A stretch of DNA of 63,890 bases, taken from NCBI RefSeq assembly GCF_001720135.1, contig NZ_MCRJ01000004.1, forward strand, positions 1-63,890. The letters are read 5' to 3'. A program made the position numbers and the translations under genes. This DNA is from Methylobrevis pamukkalensis (GTDB taxonomy: Bacteria > Pseudomonadota > Alphaproteobacteria > Rhizobiales > Pleomorphomonadaceae). The notes under the pieces are model-generated. The model saw nothing but the letters and a program-made list of their open reading frames with translations. It did not search any database and was not told where the DNA came from. How positions within the stretch are numbered: position 1 is the first letter of the stretch; each line of letters opens with the position of its first letter. This document shows positions 11,438 through 22,253 of this stretch, one piece after another.

Positions 11438-13880
11438 TCACACCTTGATGCGCAGGCCCTTGGGATCATACAGCGGGCGCATGGCGAGAGTAGCCGCCAC
11501 CGTCTCGCCGGCCACCACCAGTTCCCACGATCCGGCGCGCAGCCAGGCGTCGTCGACCCCGGTCTCGCGGCGGACATAGCCGTAGCCGATGTGGGTGCCG
11601 ACGGTGTAGCCCCAGCCGCCGCTGGCCAGATAGCCGACCGCCTCGCCGTCGCGCAGGATCGTCTCGCGGCCGGTGAGCAGGAGGTCCGGGCGGGCAACCG
11701 TGAAGCCGCAGAGCCGGCGGGACAGCGGGGCGGCGGCGATCGCGAGCGAGGCCTCCCGGCCGAGGAAGTCGATGCCGGAGGCGAGCTTGACCGCCCAGCC
11801 GAGACCGGCCTCGAACGGGCTGTCGCGCGGGGTGATCTCGGCGCCCCAGGCGCGGTAGCCCTTTTCCAGCCGCAGCGATTCGATCGCCCGGTAGCCGGCA
11901 AGGCGGATGCCGAAGGGCGCGCCCGCCATCATCAGCGCGTCGAACACCGTGCCGGCATTGCCGGCCGGCACGTGCAGTTCCCAGCCGAGCTCGCCCACAT
12001 AGGTGACGCGCAGCGCCCGCACCGCGCAGTCGGCGATCGAGATCAGCCGGGCCGTGCCGAAGGGGAAGACCGCGCTGGACAGATCGGCGGTGGTGACGGC
12101 CGAGAGCACGTCGCGGGCGCGCGGGCCCATCAGCGTCAGGGTGCTCCAGGCCTCGGTCACGTCCTCGACGGCGACGCCGCCGCCGGTCAGGTGTTCGCGG
12201 AGCCAGCCGCCGTCATGGGTGCGGAAGCCGGTGCCGGTGACCATGTAGAAGGTGTCGGCGGCCAGGCGGGCGACGGTGACGTCGGCCTCGATGCCGCCGC
12301 GCCCGTTGAGAAGCTGGGTGTAGACCAGTCCGCCCACCGGCCGGGCGATGCGGTTGGCGGCGAGCCATTCCAGCCGCTCGGCGGCGGACCGGCCCCAGAT
12401 CTCGAACTTGGCGAAGGACGACTGGTCGAACAGGACGACGCCCTCGCGGCAGGCCGCGTGTTCGGCGCCGACCGCCTCGAACCAGTTGGCCTGCCCCTGC
12501 GAGGGCCGGTCCACCGGCTCGGCGCCGGGCGGGGCGAACCAGTTGGCCCGCTCCCAGCCGAGCTTGGAGCCGAACACGGCGCCGCGGGTCTTCAGCCGGC
12601 CGTAGAGCGGCGAGGTGAGCCGCGGCCGGGCGCTCTCGTATTCGAGCTGCGGCCAGGCGATCTCGTAATGCTTGCCGTAGGCCTCCAGCGTGCGCTCGCG
12701 CACGAAGTCGGCGTCATGAACGGCGGAAAAGCGCGCCGGATCGACCACCCAGAGGTCGAGCGGGGCGGCCTCGCGCATCACCCATTCGGCGAGCGCCCAG
12801 CCGGCGCCGCCGGCGCTGGCGATGCCGAAGGCGTTGAAGCCGCAGCGAGGTAGAAGTTGGCCAGCTCCGGCGCGCGGCCGAGGATGAAGTTGCCGTCGGG
12901 GGTGAAGCTCTCCGGCCCGTTGATCAGCTGCTTGACGCCGGCCGTCTCCAGCGCGGGCACCCGGGCAATCGCCTCGACCATGTGCTGCTCGAAGTGGTCC
13001 CAGTTTTCCGACAGGAGCTGGAACTCGAAGTCATTCGGCACCGTGCCGCCCGGAAACAGGATCGGGTCGGGCTCGTAGCCGCCCATGACGAGGCCGCCGA
13101 CCTCTTCCTTGAAGTAGATCCGCCGGTCGGGATCGCGCAGGGTCGGCAGGTCGGCCGTCACCCCGGGGATCGCCTCGGTGACGATATACTGGTGCTGGAC
13201 CGCGACGAGCGGCACGTTCACCCCGGCAAGCGCCCGACCTCGCCGGCCCACATGCCGGCGCAGTTGACCACCTTCTCGCAGGCGATGCGGCCGTGATCGG
13301 TGAGGACCGCAACGACACGGCCGTTCTCGATCTCGAAGCCGGTGACGGCGACGCCCTCCATCAGGCGGGCGCCGTGCATGCGCGCGCCCTTGGCCAGCGA
13401 CTGGGTGATGTCGGAGGGGCTCGCCTGGCCGTCGGTCGGCAGGAAGGCGGCGCCCACCAGATCCGATGTGTCCATCAGCGGCCACAGCGCCTTCGCCTCG
13501 CCGGGCGACAGGAGATGCATCTCCAGGCCGAAGCTCTTCGCCGTGGTCGCCTGACGCCTGATCTCGATCCAGCGGTCCGCGTTGCAGGCGAGCCGGAGTC
13601 CGCCGTTGCGCTTCCAGCCGGTGGCCAGCCCGGTCTCGGCCTCCAGCCGGTCGTAGAGTTCGACCGAATGCTTGAGCAGCCGGGTGATCGAGGCGGAGGT
13701 GCGCAGCTGGCCGACGAGGCCGGCGGCGTGCCAGGTGGAGCCGCCGGTCAGGCGGCCCTTCTCGATCAGCAGCACGTCGGCCTTGTGGTCGCGGGCAAGG
13801 TGATAGGCGGTGGAGCAGCCGACGATGCCCCCGCCGATGACGACGACCTCGGCGGCGGCGGGAAGCGCGGAAGGGGTCAT
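11438..13880 (-). CDS. Dimethylglycine/sarcosine dehydrogenase-like FAD oxidoreductase with GcvT domain, two frameshifts
   Basis: Two-domain amine-demethylating flavoprotein of about 814 residues. The N-terminal DAO-type FAD domain begins EVVVIGGGIVGCSTAYH. A middle FAO_M-like part follows, then a C-terminal GcvT (aminomethyltransferase/THF-binding) domain ending YDPKGLRIKV. Family members oxidise N-methyl groups of dimethylglycine, sarcosine or related betaine products and pass C1 units to tetrahydrofolate. Breaks lie near 13230-13234 (after GMWAGEVG) and near 12845 (after NFYLA, where CGFNAFG is expected); each is repaired by one G/C. The ATG at 13880 overlaps the stop of the phosphotransferase gene (ATGA), which fixes the start and shows coupling. 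Confidence 0.85.
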
Positions 13881-14748
13881 CGGCCATCGTCCTCGAAGGC
13901 TGCGAGCGCCGCCTCGAAGCGGGCGAGCGTCTCGGCGGAATAGGCGGCGTAATCGACGCCGGGTGCGGTCATGTGCAGTTCGCCGACCATGCTCCACATC
14001 GCCTCGCGCAGCAGCGAGGCGACCTTCATGGCGGCAAAGGCGCGCCGGATCGCGGGATCGGGCGCGTCGAACCAGGCGGCGAGCAGCGCCTCGTCCTCGC
14101 CCGGTTCGAGGCCCGCGTTGCCGGCGAGATTGGCAAGGTCGAACATCGCCGTGCCGAAGCCGCCGTATTCCCAGTCGATCAGCCAGAGCCGGCCGCCCGC
14201 CTCGAAGATGTTGGCGGGCAAGAGGTCGTGATGGCCGAAGGTGACGGGCAGCGGCACCTGCGCGGCCTCCAGCCGGCCGGCGAGATCGGTGAAGCGGGCG
14301 AGGTCCGCGGCGGGCCGGCCGTTGCCGGCGGCGATCGTCGCCGCATAGTCGCGCAGAACATGGAACACCCAGAAGCAGGGCGCCGGGCCGGTGAGGTGGC
14401 GGGCAAGGCCGCCGTGGACGCGGCGCAGGAGATCGACCACCCGCGGCCAGTCGGCCCGCACGTCGTCCGCCGTCAGGCTGCGCCCGTCGAGATGGGCGAA
14501 CACCATCACCCCCGGCCCGGCATGGAGCAGCGCCGGCGAAACGCCGGCGCGTGGGCAGCGCGGGCGACGGCGGCCTCGCGCGCGCGGAACACGTGATGGA
14601 ACGGCAGGTCGTCGCCGAGCCGGACCACATGGCGCGCCCCGCCCGCCGCAACGTGATAGTTGCGGTTGGACAGGCCGCCGGACAGCGGCTCGATGTCGAC
14701 CGGCCCGGTCCACAACGGCAGGGCGCGGATCACGTCCTCGTCGGTCAT
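13877..14748 (-). CDS. Choline/ethanolamine-kinase-like phosphotransferase (APH family), one frameshift
   Basis: About 290 residues. The N-terminus MTDEDVIRALPLWTG continues to GGLSNRNYHV (glycine-loop region of choline-kinase-like enzymes). The catalytic part has the Brenner motif FGHHDLLPANIF and the metal-binding LIDWEYGGFG. The frame breaks near 14548-14552: HAAHA should continue AGVSPALLHAG, restored by one G/C. IDWEYGG is typical of LicA/choline-kinase-like proteins. Its translational coupling to a dimethylglycine-dehydrogenase-like flavoprotein fits choline or betaine metabolism, but the substrate is inferred only from family and context. Confidence 0.8.
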
Positions 14749-14938
14749 GCCATGTCCCCGGACGGCCAGCTGAAACCGGAAATGCCCAATATTTGAAACG
14801 TGATGCCGCCAGACGGCAGCTCGCTCCGGAGGGATGTCCGACTATCGGCGGCAGGGTCCGGACCTGTCAAGCGGCAACACAGAATGCCACGTCGCAACTT
14901 GGCTTTCTGTGGCTTTTTACGGCGTCGAAGATGGCCGG

Positions 14939-15747
14939 TCAGCCGTAGGCGTGAAGCCCGGCGCCATGGGCCTTCAGCCAGGCGCGCGCCGTCTCGGTCT
15001 CGGGGCAGAGCGCGGTGCAATGGGCCCAGAAGCGCGGGCCGTGGTTCATCTCGGCAAGATGGGCGACCTCGTGGGCGGCGAGATAGTCGAGCACCAGCGG
15101 CGGGGCGAGGATCAGCCGCCAGGAGAAGGACAGCACGCCGAGCGAGGAGCAGGAGCCCCAGCGCGAGGTGGTGTCGCGCACGACGATCTTCTGCGGCGTC
15201 CGGCCAAGTGCCCTGGCATGGCGGGCGACCGCGGCCTCCAGATCGGCCCGCGCCGCCTTCCTGAGAAAATCCGCGACGCGCGGGGAAAAACGCTCCGGCG
15301 CGCCGGGCACCAGCAGGCGCGGCAGGGCGTCGTCCGCCTCCTCCGCCGGCTCCCCGGCCGGGTGAATGCGTACGAGGCCGCGCAGGGTGCCCGTGGCCGC
15401 GAGACGGTGGGGCACGCCGCGGATCGGCACCAGCGCACCGTCGGCGAAGGCGGTCGGCTGCGGGCGGGCGTCCAGCCGCGCGGCCAGCCAGTCCGCGTGG
15501 CGGCCGACGAAGGCGCAGGCGGCCTTGAGACTGCCGCCCTTCGGAATGGTCACCACCGGCTCGGTCCGCCCGTTCGCCAGACGCAGGGTGTAGCGCCGCG
15601 CGCGCGGGTTCCAGCGCAGCGCGACCTCGACCGGCCGGCCGGCGACGTCGACGGTCGTGCGGTCGGGCCGCGCGCGCGACGGGGGAGCGGGCCGTTCGGC
15701 CGGCGCCGGTCGGGGGTCAGGAGAGCAAAGGGGAATCGGAGGCGCAT
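14939..15747 (-). CDS. YgjP-like zinc metallopeptidase domain protein (M48/SprT-like), probable frameshift near N-terminus
   Basis: The open frame from 15556 gives VTIPKGG, the SRWGSCSS motif and the zinc motif HEVAHLAEMNHG, all typical of the YgjP/WLM-like family (DUF45). Homologues have about 50 more residues at the N-terminus. The same frame upstream encodes a fitting segment (TVDVAGRPVEVALRWNPRA) but has no ATG/GTG/TTG. An ATG at 15747 (MRLRFPFALL) lies in the frame that one missing base would connect. I therefore give the span to 15747. The exact break, somewhere in 15650-15735, cannot be fixed by eye. Physiological role unknown. Confidence 0.7.
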
Positions 15748-15838
15748 GGTGGAAATCTAGAGGATCCGGCGCGGGACGGGAAATGCGGATCGGGACAGGC
15801 AGCCCGGTGCCGGGCGGGTTTCTCCGGCCTGTCCGCTG

Positions 15839-16875
15839 TCAGCCGGCGGCGACCGCCTCGCGCACCCGCGGGGCGACCTCGGTGCCGAAGATCTCGATCG
15901 CCTCCATCAGCTTCTCGTGCGGCACGAGGCCGATCGCCATCTGCAGCAGGAAGCGGTCGTTGCGGAAGATCCGGTGGTGGGCGACGATCTTGTCGGCCAG
16001 CTCCTGCGGCCCGCCGAGGAAGATCGCCCCGTCCGGTCCGCGCGCGGCGTCGAAATGCGCGCGGGTCATCGGCGTGAAGCCGCGCTCGCGGCCGATCCGG
16101 TTCATCACCGCCGCCTGCGGCGCGTAGAAGGTCTCGGCGGCTTCGTCCGCCGTCGCGGCGACGAAGCGTGGACGTTGATCGAGGTCTTCAGCCTTGCCGG
16201 GTCGTGGCCGACGCGGCGGGCGGTCTCGCGGTAGAGGTCGAACAGCGGGGCAAAGCGGCGCGGCACGCCGCCGATGATGGCGAGCGCCAGCGGCAGGCCG
16301 TGATAGGCCGCCCGCGCCACCGAATTGGGCGTGCCGCCGACCGCGATCCACAGCGGCAGCGGGTCCTGCAGCGGGCGCGGATAGACCGCGAGATCGTCCA
16401 GCGGCGCGCGGGTCTCGCCCGCCCAGGTCACCCGCTCGCCGGCGCGCAGGGCCATCAGCAATTCGAGCTTTTCCTCGAACAGCCGGTCGTAGTCGTCGAG
16501 GTCGTAGCCGAACAGCGGGAAGGATTCGATGAAGGAGCCGCGGCCGGCCATGATCTCGGCGCGCCCGCCGGACAGCAGGTCGACGGTGGCGAACTGCTGG
16601 AACACCCGCACCGGGTCGTCGGAGCTCAGCACCGAGACCGCGCTGGTCAGCCGGATGGACTTAGTCTTCACCGCCGCGGCGGCGAGCAGCGTCGCCGGGC
16701 TGGAGGCCATGTAGTCGGGCCGGTGATGCTCGCCGAGGCCGAAGACGTCGAGGCCGACCGCATCGGCGAGCTCGATCTCGGCGATCAGCTCGCGGGTCCG
16801 GCGCGCGGCGGCCGCGCCCTTGTCGGCCGCGTCCGGATCGACGTCGGCGAAGGTGTAGAGCCCGAGTTCCATCAT
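15839..16875 (-). CDS. Luciferase-like (LLM class) flavin-dependent oxidoreductase, one frameshift
   Basis: F420/FMN-dependent monooxygenase superfamily, about 345 residues. Diagnostic segments are [41 protein letters not shown] and [15 protein letters not shown]. The frame breaks near 16166-16168: INVHA should continue [10 protein letters not shown], restored by one base (GC[C]TTC). The start at 16875 (MMELGLYTF) has an AGGAAGG ribosome site; a start three bases later is equally possible. Substrate not known. Confidence 0.87.
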
Positions 16876-16993
16876 GGTCCTTCCTGAGTCCGGCCGGTGT
16901 CGCGTCCCGTCATCGCATAGACTCGAGGGCGGGGGATGCGGACGGCCCGTCATGCATCTTCGCGAAGAAATGCGGCTGCTCGTCAGGGGTCAC

Positions 16994-17028
16994 AAAAAAA
17001 ATGCGGGCGACCGCTTGGGTCGCCCGCA
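16994..17028 (-). terminator. Intrinsic terminator of the DUF2852 gene
   Basis: On the minus strand an 11-bp perfect stem (TGCGGGCGACC with its complement) and 5-nt loop is followed directly by eight Ts. It lies 75 bp past the stop of the DUF2852 gene. Classic rho-independent form. Confidence 0.9.
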
Positions 17029-17103
17029 CTCTGGAGGTCAGGAAGCCTCGGGTCTGGCGGGGGTGCCGCCTCGGCCGGTCGCCGCGTCCGTGAGGACGAC
17101 GTG

Positions 17104-17508
17104 TCAGACCGGCTTCCGGCGCGCCATGAACCCGTCGAATTCTTCCTGATCCTTCGCGCGCCGAAGCTCGCGAAGGAACTCGTCGAATTCGCTGCGCATC
17201 TCGTCGATCTTGCGACGCTCTTCCTCGAGGCGCTTCAGTTCCTGGTCGCGATACGCGTCGAAGGCCACGTTGCCGGTGCGCGCGGTGCGCCCCGTGAACT
17301 CGAAGTCGCGGGCGACCTCGCTGGCCCGATTGCGCATCACGTTGAATTTGCCTCGCATCTGGTCACCCCAAAGTATATAGGCGAGCATCGCCAGTCCCAG
17401 TGGCCAGAAGGCCACGAAGCCAAGGACCATCAGGCCGATGGACATCGGGTTCCAGCCCGGTTTCAGCATGCACGTCTGGTTCATCTCCGCATCCTCTCCG
17501 CTTGCCAA
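17104..17508 (-). CDS. DUF2852 family membrane protein
   Basis: 134 residues (or 126 if translation starts at the ATG at 17484, MNQTCMLKPGWNP). One hydrophobic segment (SIGLMVLGFVAFWPLGLAML, about residues 23-42) is followed by a charged, coiled-coil-like C-terminal half rich in Glu/Arg/Lys. The family is common in Rhizobiales and has no known function. It is followed by its own terminator, so it is probably a single-gene unit downstream of polA. Confidence 0.8.
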   Translation of the reverse strand: MASGEDAEMNQTCMLKPGWNPMSIGLMVLGFVAFWPLGLAMLAYILWGDQMRGKFNVMRNRASEVARDFEFTGRTARTGNVAFDAYRDQELKRLEEERRKIDEMRSEFDEFLRELRRAKDQEEFDGFMARRKPV

Positions 17509-17668
17509 CAGATTTGGAGGTGGCCCCGCCCGGGGTGACTTTCAAGAAGCGCGCCAATGAATTTCGCAAGGCCTCGCAACCTTCCGCAACGGCAGGATGA
17601 CTCGGGAATATGGCAAGACGCGGGAGGCGTCGGCGCGCTGCAATCCGGTCCGATCGCCGGACCCGGCG

Positions 17669-20600
17669 TCAGTGCGCCTCGTCCCAGTTGCCGGCGGCGC
17701 GGGCATCCACCTTCAGCGGCACCCTGAGCCGGACCGCCGGCTCGGCGGCGGCCTCCATCACCGACACGATCACCGGCAGGGCGGTAGCCGCCGCCCCCTC
17801 CTCGACCTCGAAGATCAGCTCGTCGTGGACCTGCAGCAGCATGTCGGCCGCGACCCCGGCGGCAGCCAGCGCCGGCTCCATGCGGATCATCGCCCGGCGG
17901 ATCACGTCGGCGGCCGAGCCCTGGATCGGCGCGTTGATCGCCGCCCGCTCCATGAAGGCGCGCATCGACGGGTTGGGGCTGGTGATCTCGGGGTAATGGG
18001 CTCTGCGGCCGAAGATCGTCTCGACGTAGCCGTTGGCCCGCGCGAAGGCCTTGGTCGATTCCATGTAGTCGCGGATGCCGGGGAAGCGCTCGAAATAGCG
18101 CTTGATGTAGTCGCCGGCCTCCTGGCGCGGGATCGACAGCTGGTTGGCGAGGCCGAAGGCGGAGATGCCGTAGATGATGCCGAAGTTGATCGCCTTGGCG
18201 CGGCGGCGGACCATCGGGTCCATCCCCGCCACCGGCACGCCGAACATTTCCGAGGCGGTCATCGCGTGGATGTCGATGCCGTCCTCGAAGGCCTGCACCA
18301 GCTGCGGGATCTCGGCGACATGAGCAAGGATGCGCAGTTCGATCTGGCTGTAGTCGGCCGAGATCAACCGGCGGCCCTTCGGCGCCACGAAGGCGGTGCG
18401 GATCTTGCGCCCCTCCTCGGTGCGGACCGGGATGTTCTGCAGGTTCGGGTCGGACGACGACAGCCGGCCGGTGGTGGTGGAGGCCAGCGAATAGGACGTG
18501 TGAACCCGGTGGGTCTCGGGGTGGACGAAGCCGGGCAGCGCGTCGGTGTAGGTGGATTTCAGCTTGGCGAGCTGGCGCCAGTCGAGGATGCGCCGCGGCA
18601 GGTCGTGGCCCTGGACGGCAAGGTCTTCCAGCACGTCGCGCCGGTGCCCCAGGCGCCGGTCTTGGTCTTCTTGCCGCCCGGCAGGCCCATCCTGTCGAAC
18701 AGGATCTCGCCGAGCTGCTTGGGCGAGCCGAGGTTGAACTTCTCGCCGGCGAGCTCGTGGATCTCGGCCTCCAGCGCGCCCATCGACTGCGCGAAATCGC
18801 CCGACAGCCGCGACAGGATCTGGCGGTCGACGCTGATGCCGCGCCGCTCCATCCGCACCAGCACCGGCAGCAGCGGGCGCTCCAGCGTCTCGTAGACGAC
18901 GGTGAGCCGCTCGGCGGCGAGGCGCGGCTTCAGCACCCGCCACAACCGCAGCGTCACGTCGGCGTCCTCGGCGGCATAGGCGGTCGCGCGGTCGATGTCG
19001 ACGAGGTCGAAGGTGACCAGGCTGCGCCCGGAGCCGGCCACGTCCTTGTAGGGGATCGGCGTGTGGCCGAGCCAGCGGCCGGACAGTTCGTCCATGCCCT
19101 GCCCGCCCTTGCCGGCGTCGAGCGCATAGGACAGCAGCATGGTGTCGTCATAGGGCGCGACGTCGATGCCGTGGCGGACCAGGATCAGGTGGTCGTATTT
19201 GAGATTGTGCGCGACCTTCAGGACGTCCGGCGCCTCGAACAGGACCTTGAGGCGCGACAGCGCGGCGTCCATCGGGATCTGCCCTTCCGCATGACCGCCG
19301 CCGAGCAGGTCGCCTGCGCCCGAGCGGTGACCGAGCGGGATGTAGCAGGCCATGCCCGGCGCGGTGGCGAGCGAGACGCCGACGAGATCGGCGCGCATGG
19401 CGTCGAGCGAGGTGGTCTCGGTGTCGACGGCAACAACGCCGGCCGCGAAGGCCTCGGCGATCCAGGCGTCGAGGCGGTCGAGGCTGCGCACGGTCTCGTA
19501 GGCGGCGACGTCGAAGGGGATCGCGGTGGCCTCGGCAAGGCGCGCAGCGGCAAGGGCCTGGGGCGTGAGGGCGCCGTCGCCGGCCGGAGCTGCCGGGGTG
19601 GCCGCAGCGGGCGCGGACCTCTCGGCGCGCGCGGGGCGGCAGAGGCTGGGACTGGGCTGGGGCTGGGGCTGGGGCTGACGACGCAATGTCCTCGAGCGCG
19701 GCCCCCTCCGCCGCTTCCGGCGGCCAGCCCTTCACCGGGATCTCGGCGGGGGCAACGTCGGCGATCGCCGTGCCCGTCGCCTCGCCGACCCGGCGGGTGA
19801 GCGTGCCGAATTCCATGCCCTTGAGGAAGGCGATCAGCTGCTCGCCCTTGAGGCCGCGCACGGCCAGGCCGTCGATCGGCATGTCGAGCGGGGTGTCGAC
19901 GTCGAGCCGCACCAGCCGCTGCGAGACGCGGGCCTGCTCGGCGAAGGCGATCAGGTTCTCGCGGCGCTTGGCCTGCTTGATCTCGCCGGCCCGCGACAAC
20001 AGGGTTTCGAGGTCGCCGTATTCGAGGATGAGCTGGGCCGCGGTCTTGACGCCGATGCCCGGCACGCCCGGCACGTTGTCGACGCTGTCGCCGGCGAGCG
20101 CCTGCACGTCGACCACCTTCTCCGGCGGCACGCCGAATTTCTCCACCACCTCGTCCGGGCCGAGCCGGCGGTCCTTCATGGTGTCGAGCAGGATCACGCC
20201 CGGGCCGACCAGCTGCATCAGGTCCTTGTCGGAGGAGACGATGGTGACGTCGGCGCCGGCCTCGCGGGCATGGCGGGTGTAGGTGGCGATCAGGTCGTCG
20301 GCCTCGAAGCCGGTCTTTTCCACGCAGGCGACGTTGAAGGCCTTCACCGCCTCGCGGATCAGCGCGAACTGCGGCACGAGATCGGCGGGGGGCGGCGGGC
20401 GCTGTGCCTTGTAGGCGGGGAAGAAGTCGCTGCGGAAGGTCGGGCCGGAGGCGTCGAGGATCACGGCGAGATGGGTCGGCCTGACGCCGGCCGCGGTGTC
20501 GTCGGCCTCGCGCAGCAGCTTCCAGACCATGTTGCAGAAGCCCGCGACCGCGCCGACCGGCAGCCCGTCGGACTTGCGCGTCAGGGGCGGCAGCGCGTGG

Positions 20601-20698
20601 TAGGCGCGGAAGATGTAGCCCGACCCGTCGATCAGGAACACGTGGTCGCCGGGGCGGACGGGGCGGTGATGGGCGGAATCGGCAGGGGCGTCGGACAT
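17669..20698 (-). CDS. polA: DNA polymerase I, two frame breaks
   Basis: Replication and repair polymerase, about 1010 residues. Domain order: 5'-3' nuclease (HVFLIDGSGYIFRAYHALPP, SDKDLMQLVGP, GDSVDNVPGVPGIG), Ala/Pro linker, 3'-5' exonuclease with catalytic VDTETTSLD and YAAEDADVTLRL, then polymerase motifs A (ISADYSQIELRIL), B (RRRAKAINFGIIYG) and C (LQVHDELIFEV). All catalytic motifs are present, so proofreading is expected. Breaks: near 18636-18640 (GTGAD should continue VLEDLAVQG, one missing base) and inside the low-complexity linker at about 19630-19676 (net two bases short or one extra). The start MSDAPADSAHH at 20698 precedes the nuclease domain directly. Confidence 0.93.
19654..19676. 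repeat. GGGGCT hexamer run inside polA linker
   Basis: Four tandem copies of GGGGCT, the first one G short, encode the Pro/Ala (or in another frame Pro/Gln) linker between the two nuclease domains of polA. It coincides with one of the frame breaks of the gene and is a likely slippage or basecalling site. Confidence 0.75.
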
Positions 20699-20852
20699 GG
20701 CGCGGACTATATCACCGGCCGGTCGGCGAGCCACCGCTTTCGCCCGCGCCGGGAGCGCCTGTCCGCACGGCAGCGTGTCCGCAATGCAGACGGCGGGCGC
20801 CCGGCCCTCGCCGCGCACCCGCCTTCCTGTCTTCGTCCGCTTTACGAGAGCC

Positions 20853-21974
20853 TCACTCCGCCGGCTGCAGGCCGACCGGGCGCGGTTCCTTGGTCACCTT
20901 GCGCTCGACATGCGCCCATTCCGGCCGCTTGTAGAGGAAGCCGAAGCCGATGCGCTTGGCCACCCACCACATCGCGAAGGGCACGACCACGGCCGCGATC
21001 GTCACCAGCGCCGAGATGGTGCCGACGTCGGTGATCACGCCGCTGCGCAGCAGCACCAGCCGGGCCGCGCCCATCGGCAGGAAGAAGGAGAGGTAGACCA
21101 CGATCGAGTTGGCGCCGACGAAGCGCAGCAGCTTCATCAGGTCGAGACTGTCGGCGAGCTTCGCACAGAGCACGGCGACGACGATGATGGCGCCGGCGCC
21201 GGCAAAGCCGAGCAGCAGCGAGACCACCGGCAGGGTCGCGAAGTTCTGGAAGAAGGGCTCGCCGTATCTGGTGGTGTCAAAGCCGTTGAACACCAGGAGA
21301 GCGTTCACCACACCCCAGACCGCCAGATAGCCGAGCGCGGCGACGGGCTTCTCGAAGGCCTTGCGGGCCAGCTGGAACACCAGCGGCGCGGCCCAGTATC
21401 CGGCGAAGAAGTAGACGAAGCGGGCGCCGAACTCGTTGATCGCGTACCAGCCGAGCACGTTGTCCTTCGTGACGCCGAAGTCGAGGTGCGACATCTCCAG
21501 CGCGGCGGCGACGGCGAAGATGATCACCGGCGGGACGCTGCGGGTGTAACGCACGACCATCGCGAAGAAGGGCAGGATCCAGATGAACCAGAGCGTGCCG
21601 AAGGGCTGGTAGAAGATCGCCGCGACATAGTTGAGGAGCGTGCCCTGCACGCCCTCCTCGGCCACGAAGCCGGGCGCCTTCACCGCGAACTGGATGCTCA
21701 GCCAGATCAGGTAGAAGTAGAAGAAGTGGATCACCCGGCGGTCGTAGAAGACGTCCGGCCGGCGATCGACGACGCGCGAGAGGAACAGGCCGGAGATCAG
21801 GAAGAAATCCGGCATGCGGAAGGGACGGGCGAAGTCGACGACCGTCCCCATCCAGCCATGTGCCTCGGCGAGGCGTTCGACGCCTTCGACGGAATGCATC
21901 ATGACCACGAAGATGATGCAGATACCCTTGGCGTAGTCGACCCAGTCGACCCGGTCCGTGCGCGCATTTTGCAT
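20853..21974 (-). CDS. Acyltransferase family 3 integral membrane protein
   Basis: 373 residues with about ten predicted transmembrane helices. The family signature is at the N-terminus: VDYAKGICIIFVVMMHS carries the conserved His of membrane O-acyltransferases, followed by RPFRMPDFFLISG. Such proteins (OpgC/NodX/OafA group) transfer acyl groups to surface polysaccharides, glucans or lipids; the acceptor here is unknown. The start at 21974 has a GGGAG ribosome site. The upstream DNA (22000-22180) is clearly AT-richer than the surroundings and likely holds the promoter. Confidence 0.87.
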   Translation of the reverse strand: MQNARTDRVDWVDYAKGICIIFVVMMHSVEGVERLAEAHGWMGTVVDFARPFRMPDFFLISGLFLSRVVDRRPDVFYDRRVIHFFYFYLIWLSIQFAVKAPGFVAEEGVQGTLLNYVAAIFYQPFGTLWFIWILPFFAMVVRYTRSVPPVIIFAVAAALEMSHLDFGVTKDNVLGWYAINEFGARFVYFFAGYWAAPLVFQLARKAFEKPVAALGYLAVWGVVNALLVFNGFDTTRYGEPFFQNFATLPVVSLLLGFAGAGAIIVVAVLCAKLADSLDLMKLLRFVGANSIVVYLSFFLPMGAARLVLLRSGVITDVGTISALVTIAAVVVPFAMWWVAKRIGFGFLYKRPEWAHVERKVTKEPRPVGLQPAE

Positions 21975-22196
21975 GGGGAACTCCCTCGGACGCAACAGCT
22001 ACGGCCTCGTATGCCGCGTCATTTGACTAAAATTATCATTTGTTTTGCGCGAACAGGAGTCGGGAAATCGTTGATCTGAAAAAAGAGTTAACAAGCAACG
22101 TCACGATACTGAGGTTTTGCTTGGTAAACTGGTTAATGGACCGGAGAGGAATACTTCGACTTGCGGACCAGGTGCTGACGCCCCTGCAACGCAGAA

Positions 22197-22225
22197 CGGG
22201 CGCCGCGGCTTTCGCCGGGCGCCCG
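22197..22225 (-). terminator. Hairpin after the outer-membrane efflux gene
   Basis: Twelve base pairs in two blocks (CGGGCGCC/GGCGCCCG and CGGC/GCCG) with one bulged base and a 4-nt loop (GAAA on the minus strand), starting 28 bp past the stop of the efflux gene. No proper T-run follows, so termination is likely but not certain. Confidence 0.55.
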
Positions 22226-22253
22226 CCAGGGCCTTCGGTGTCGGACGGCGCGT

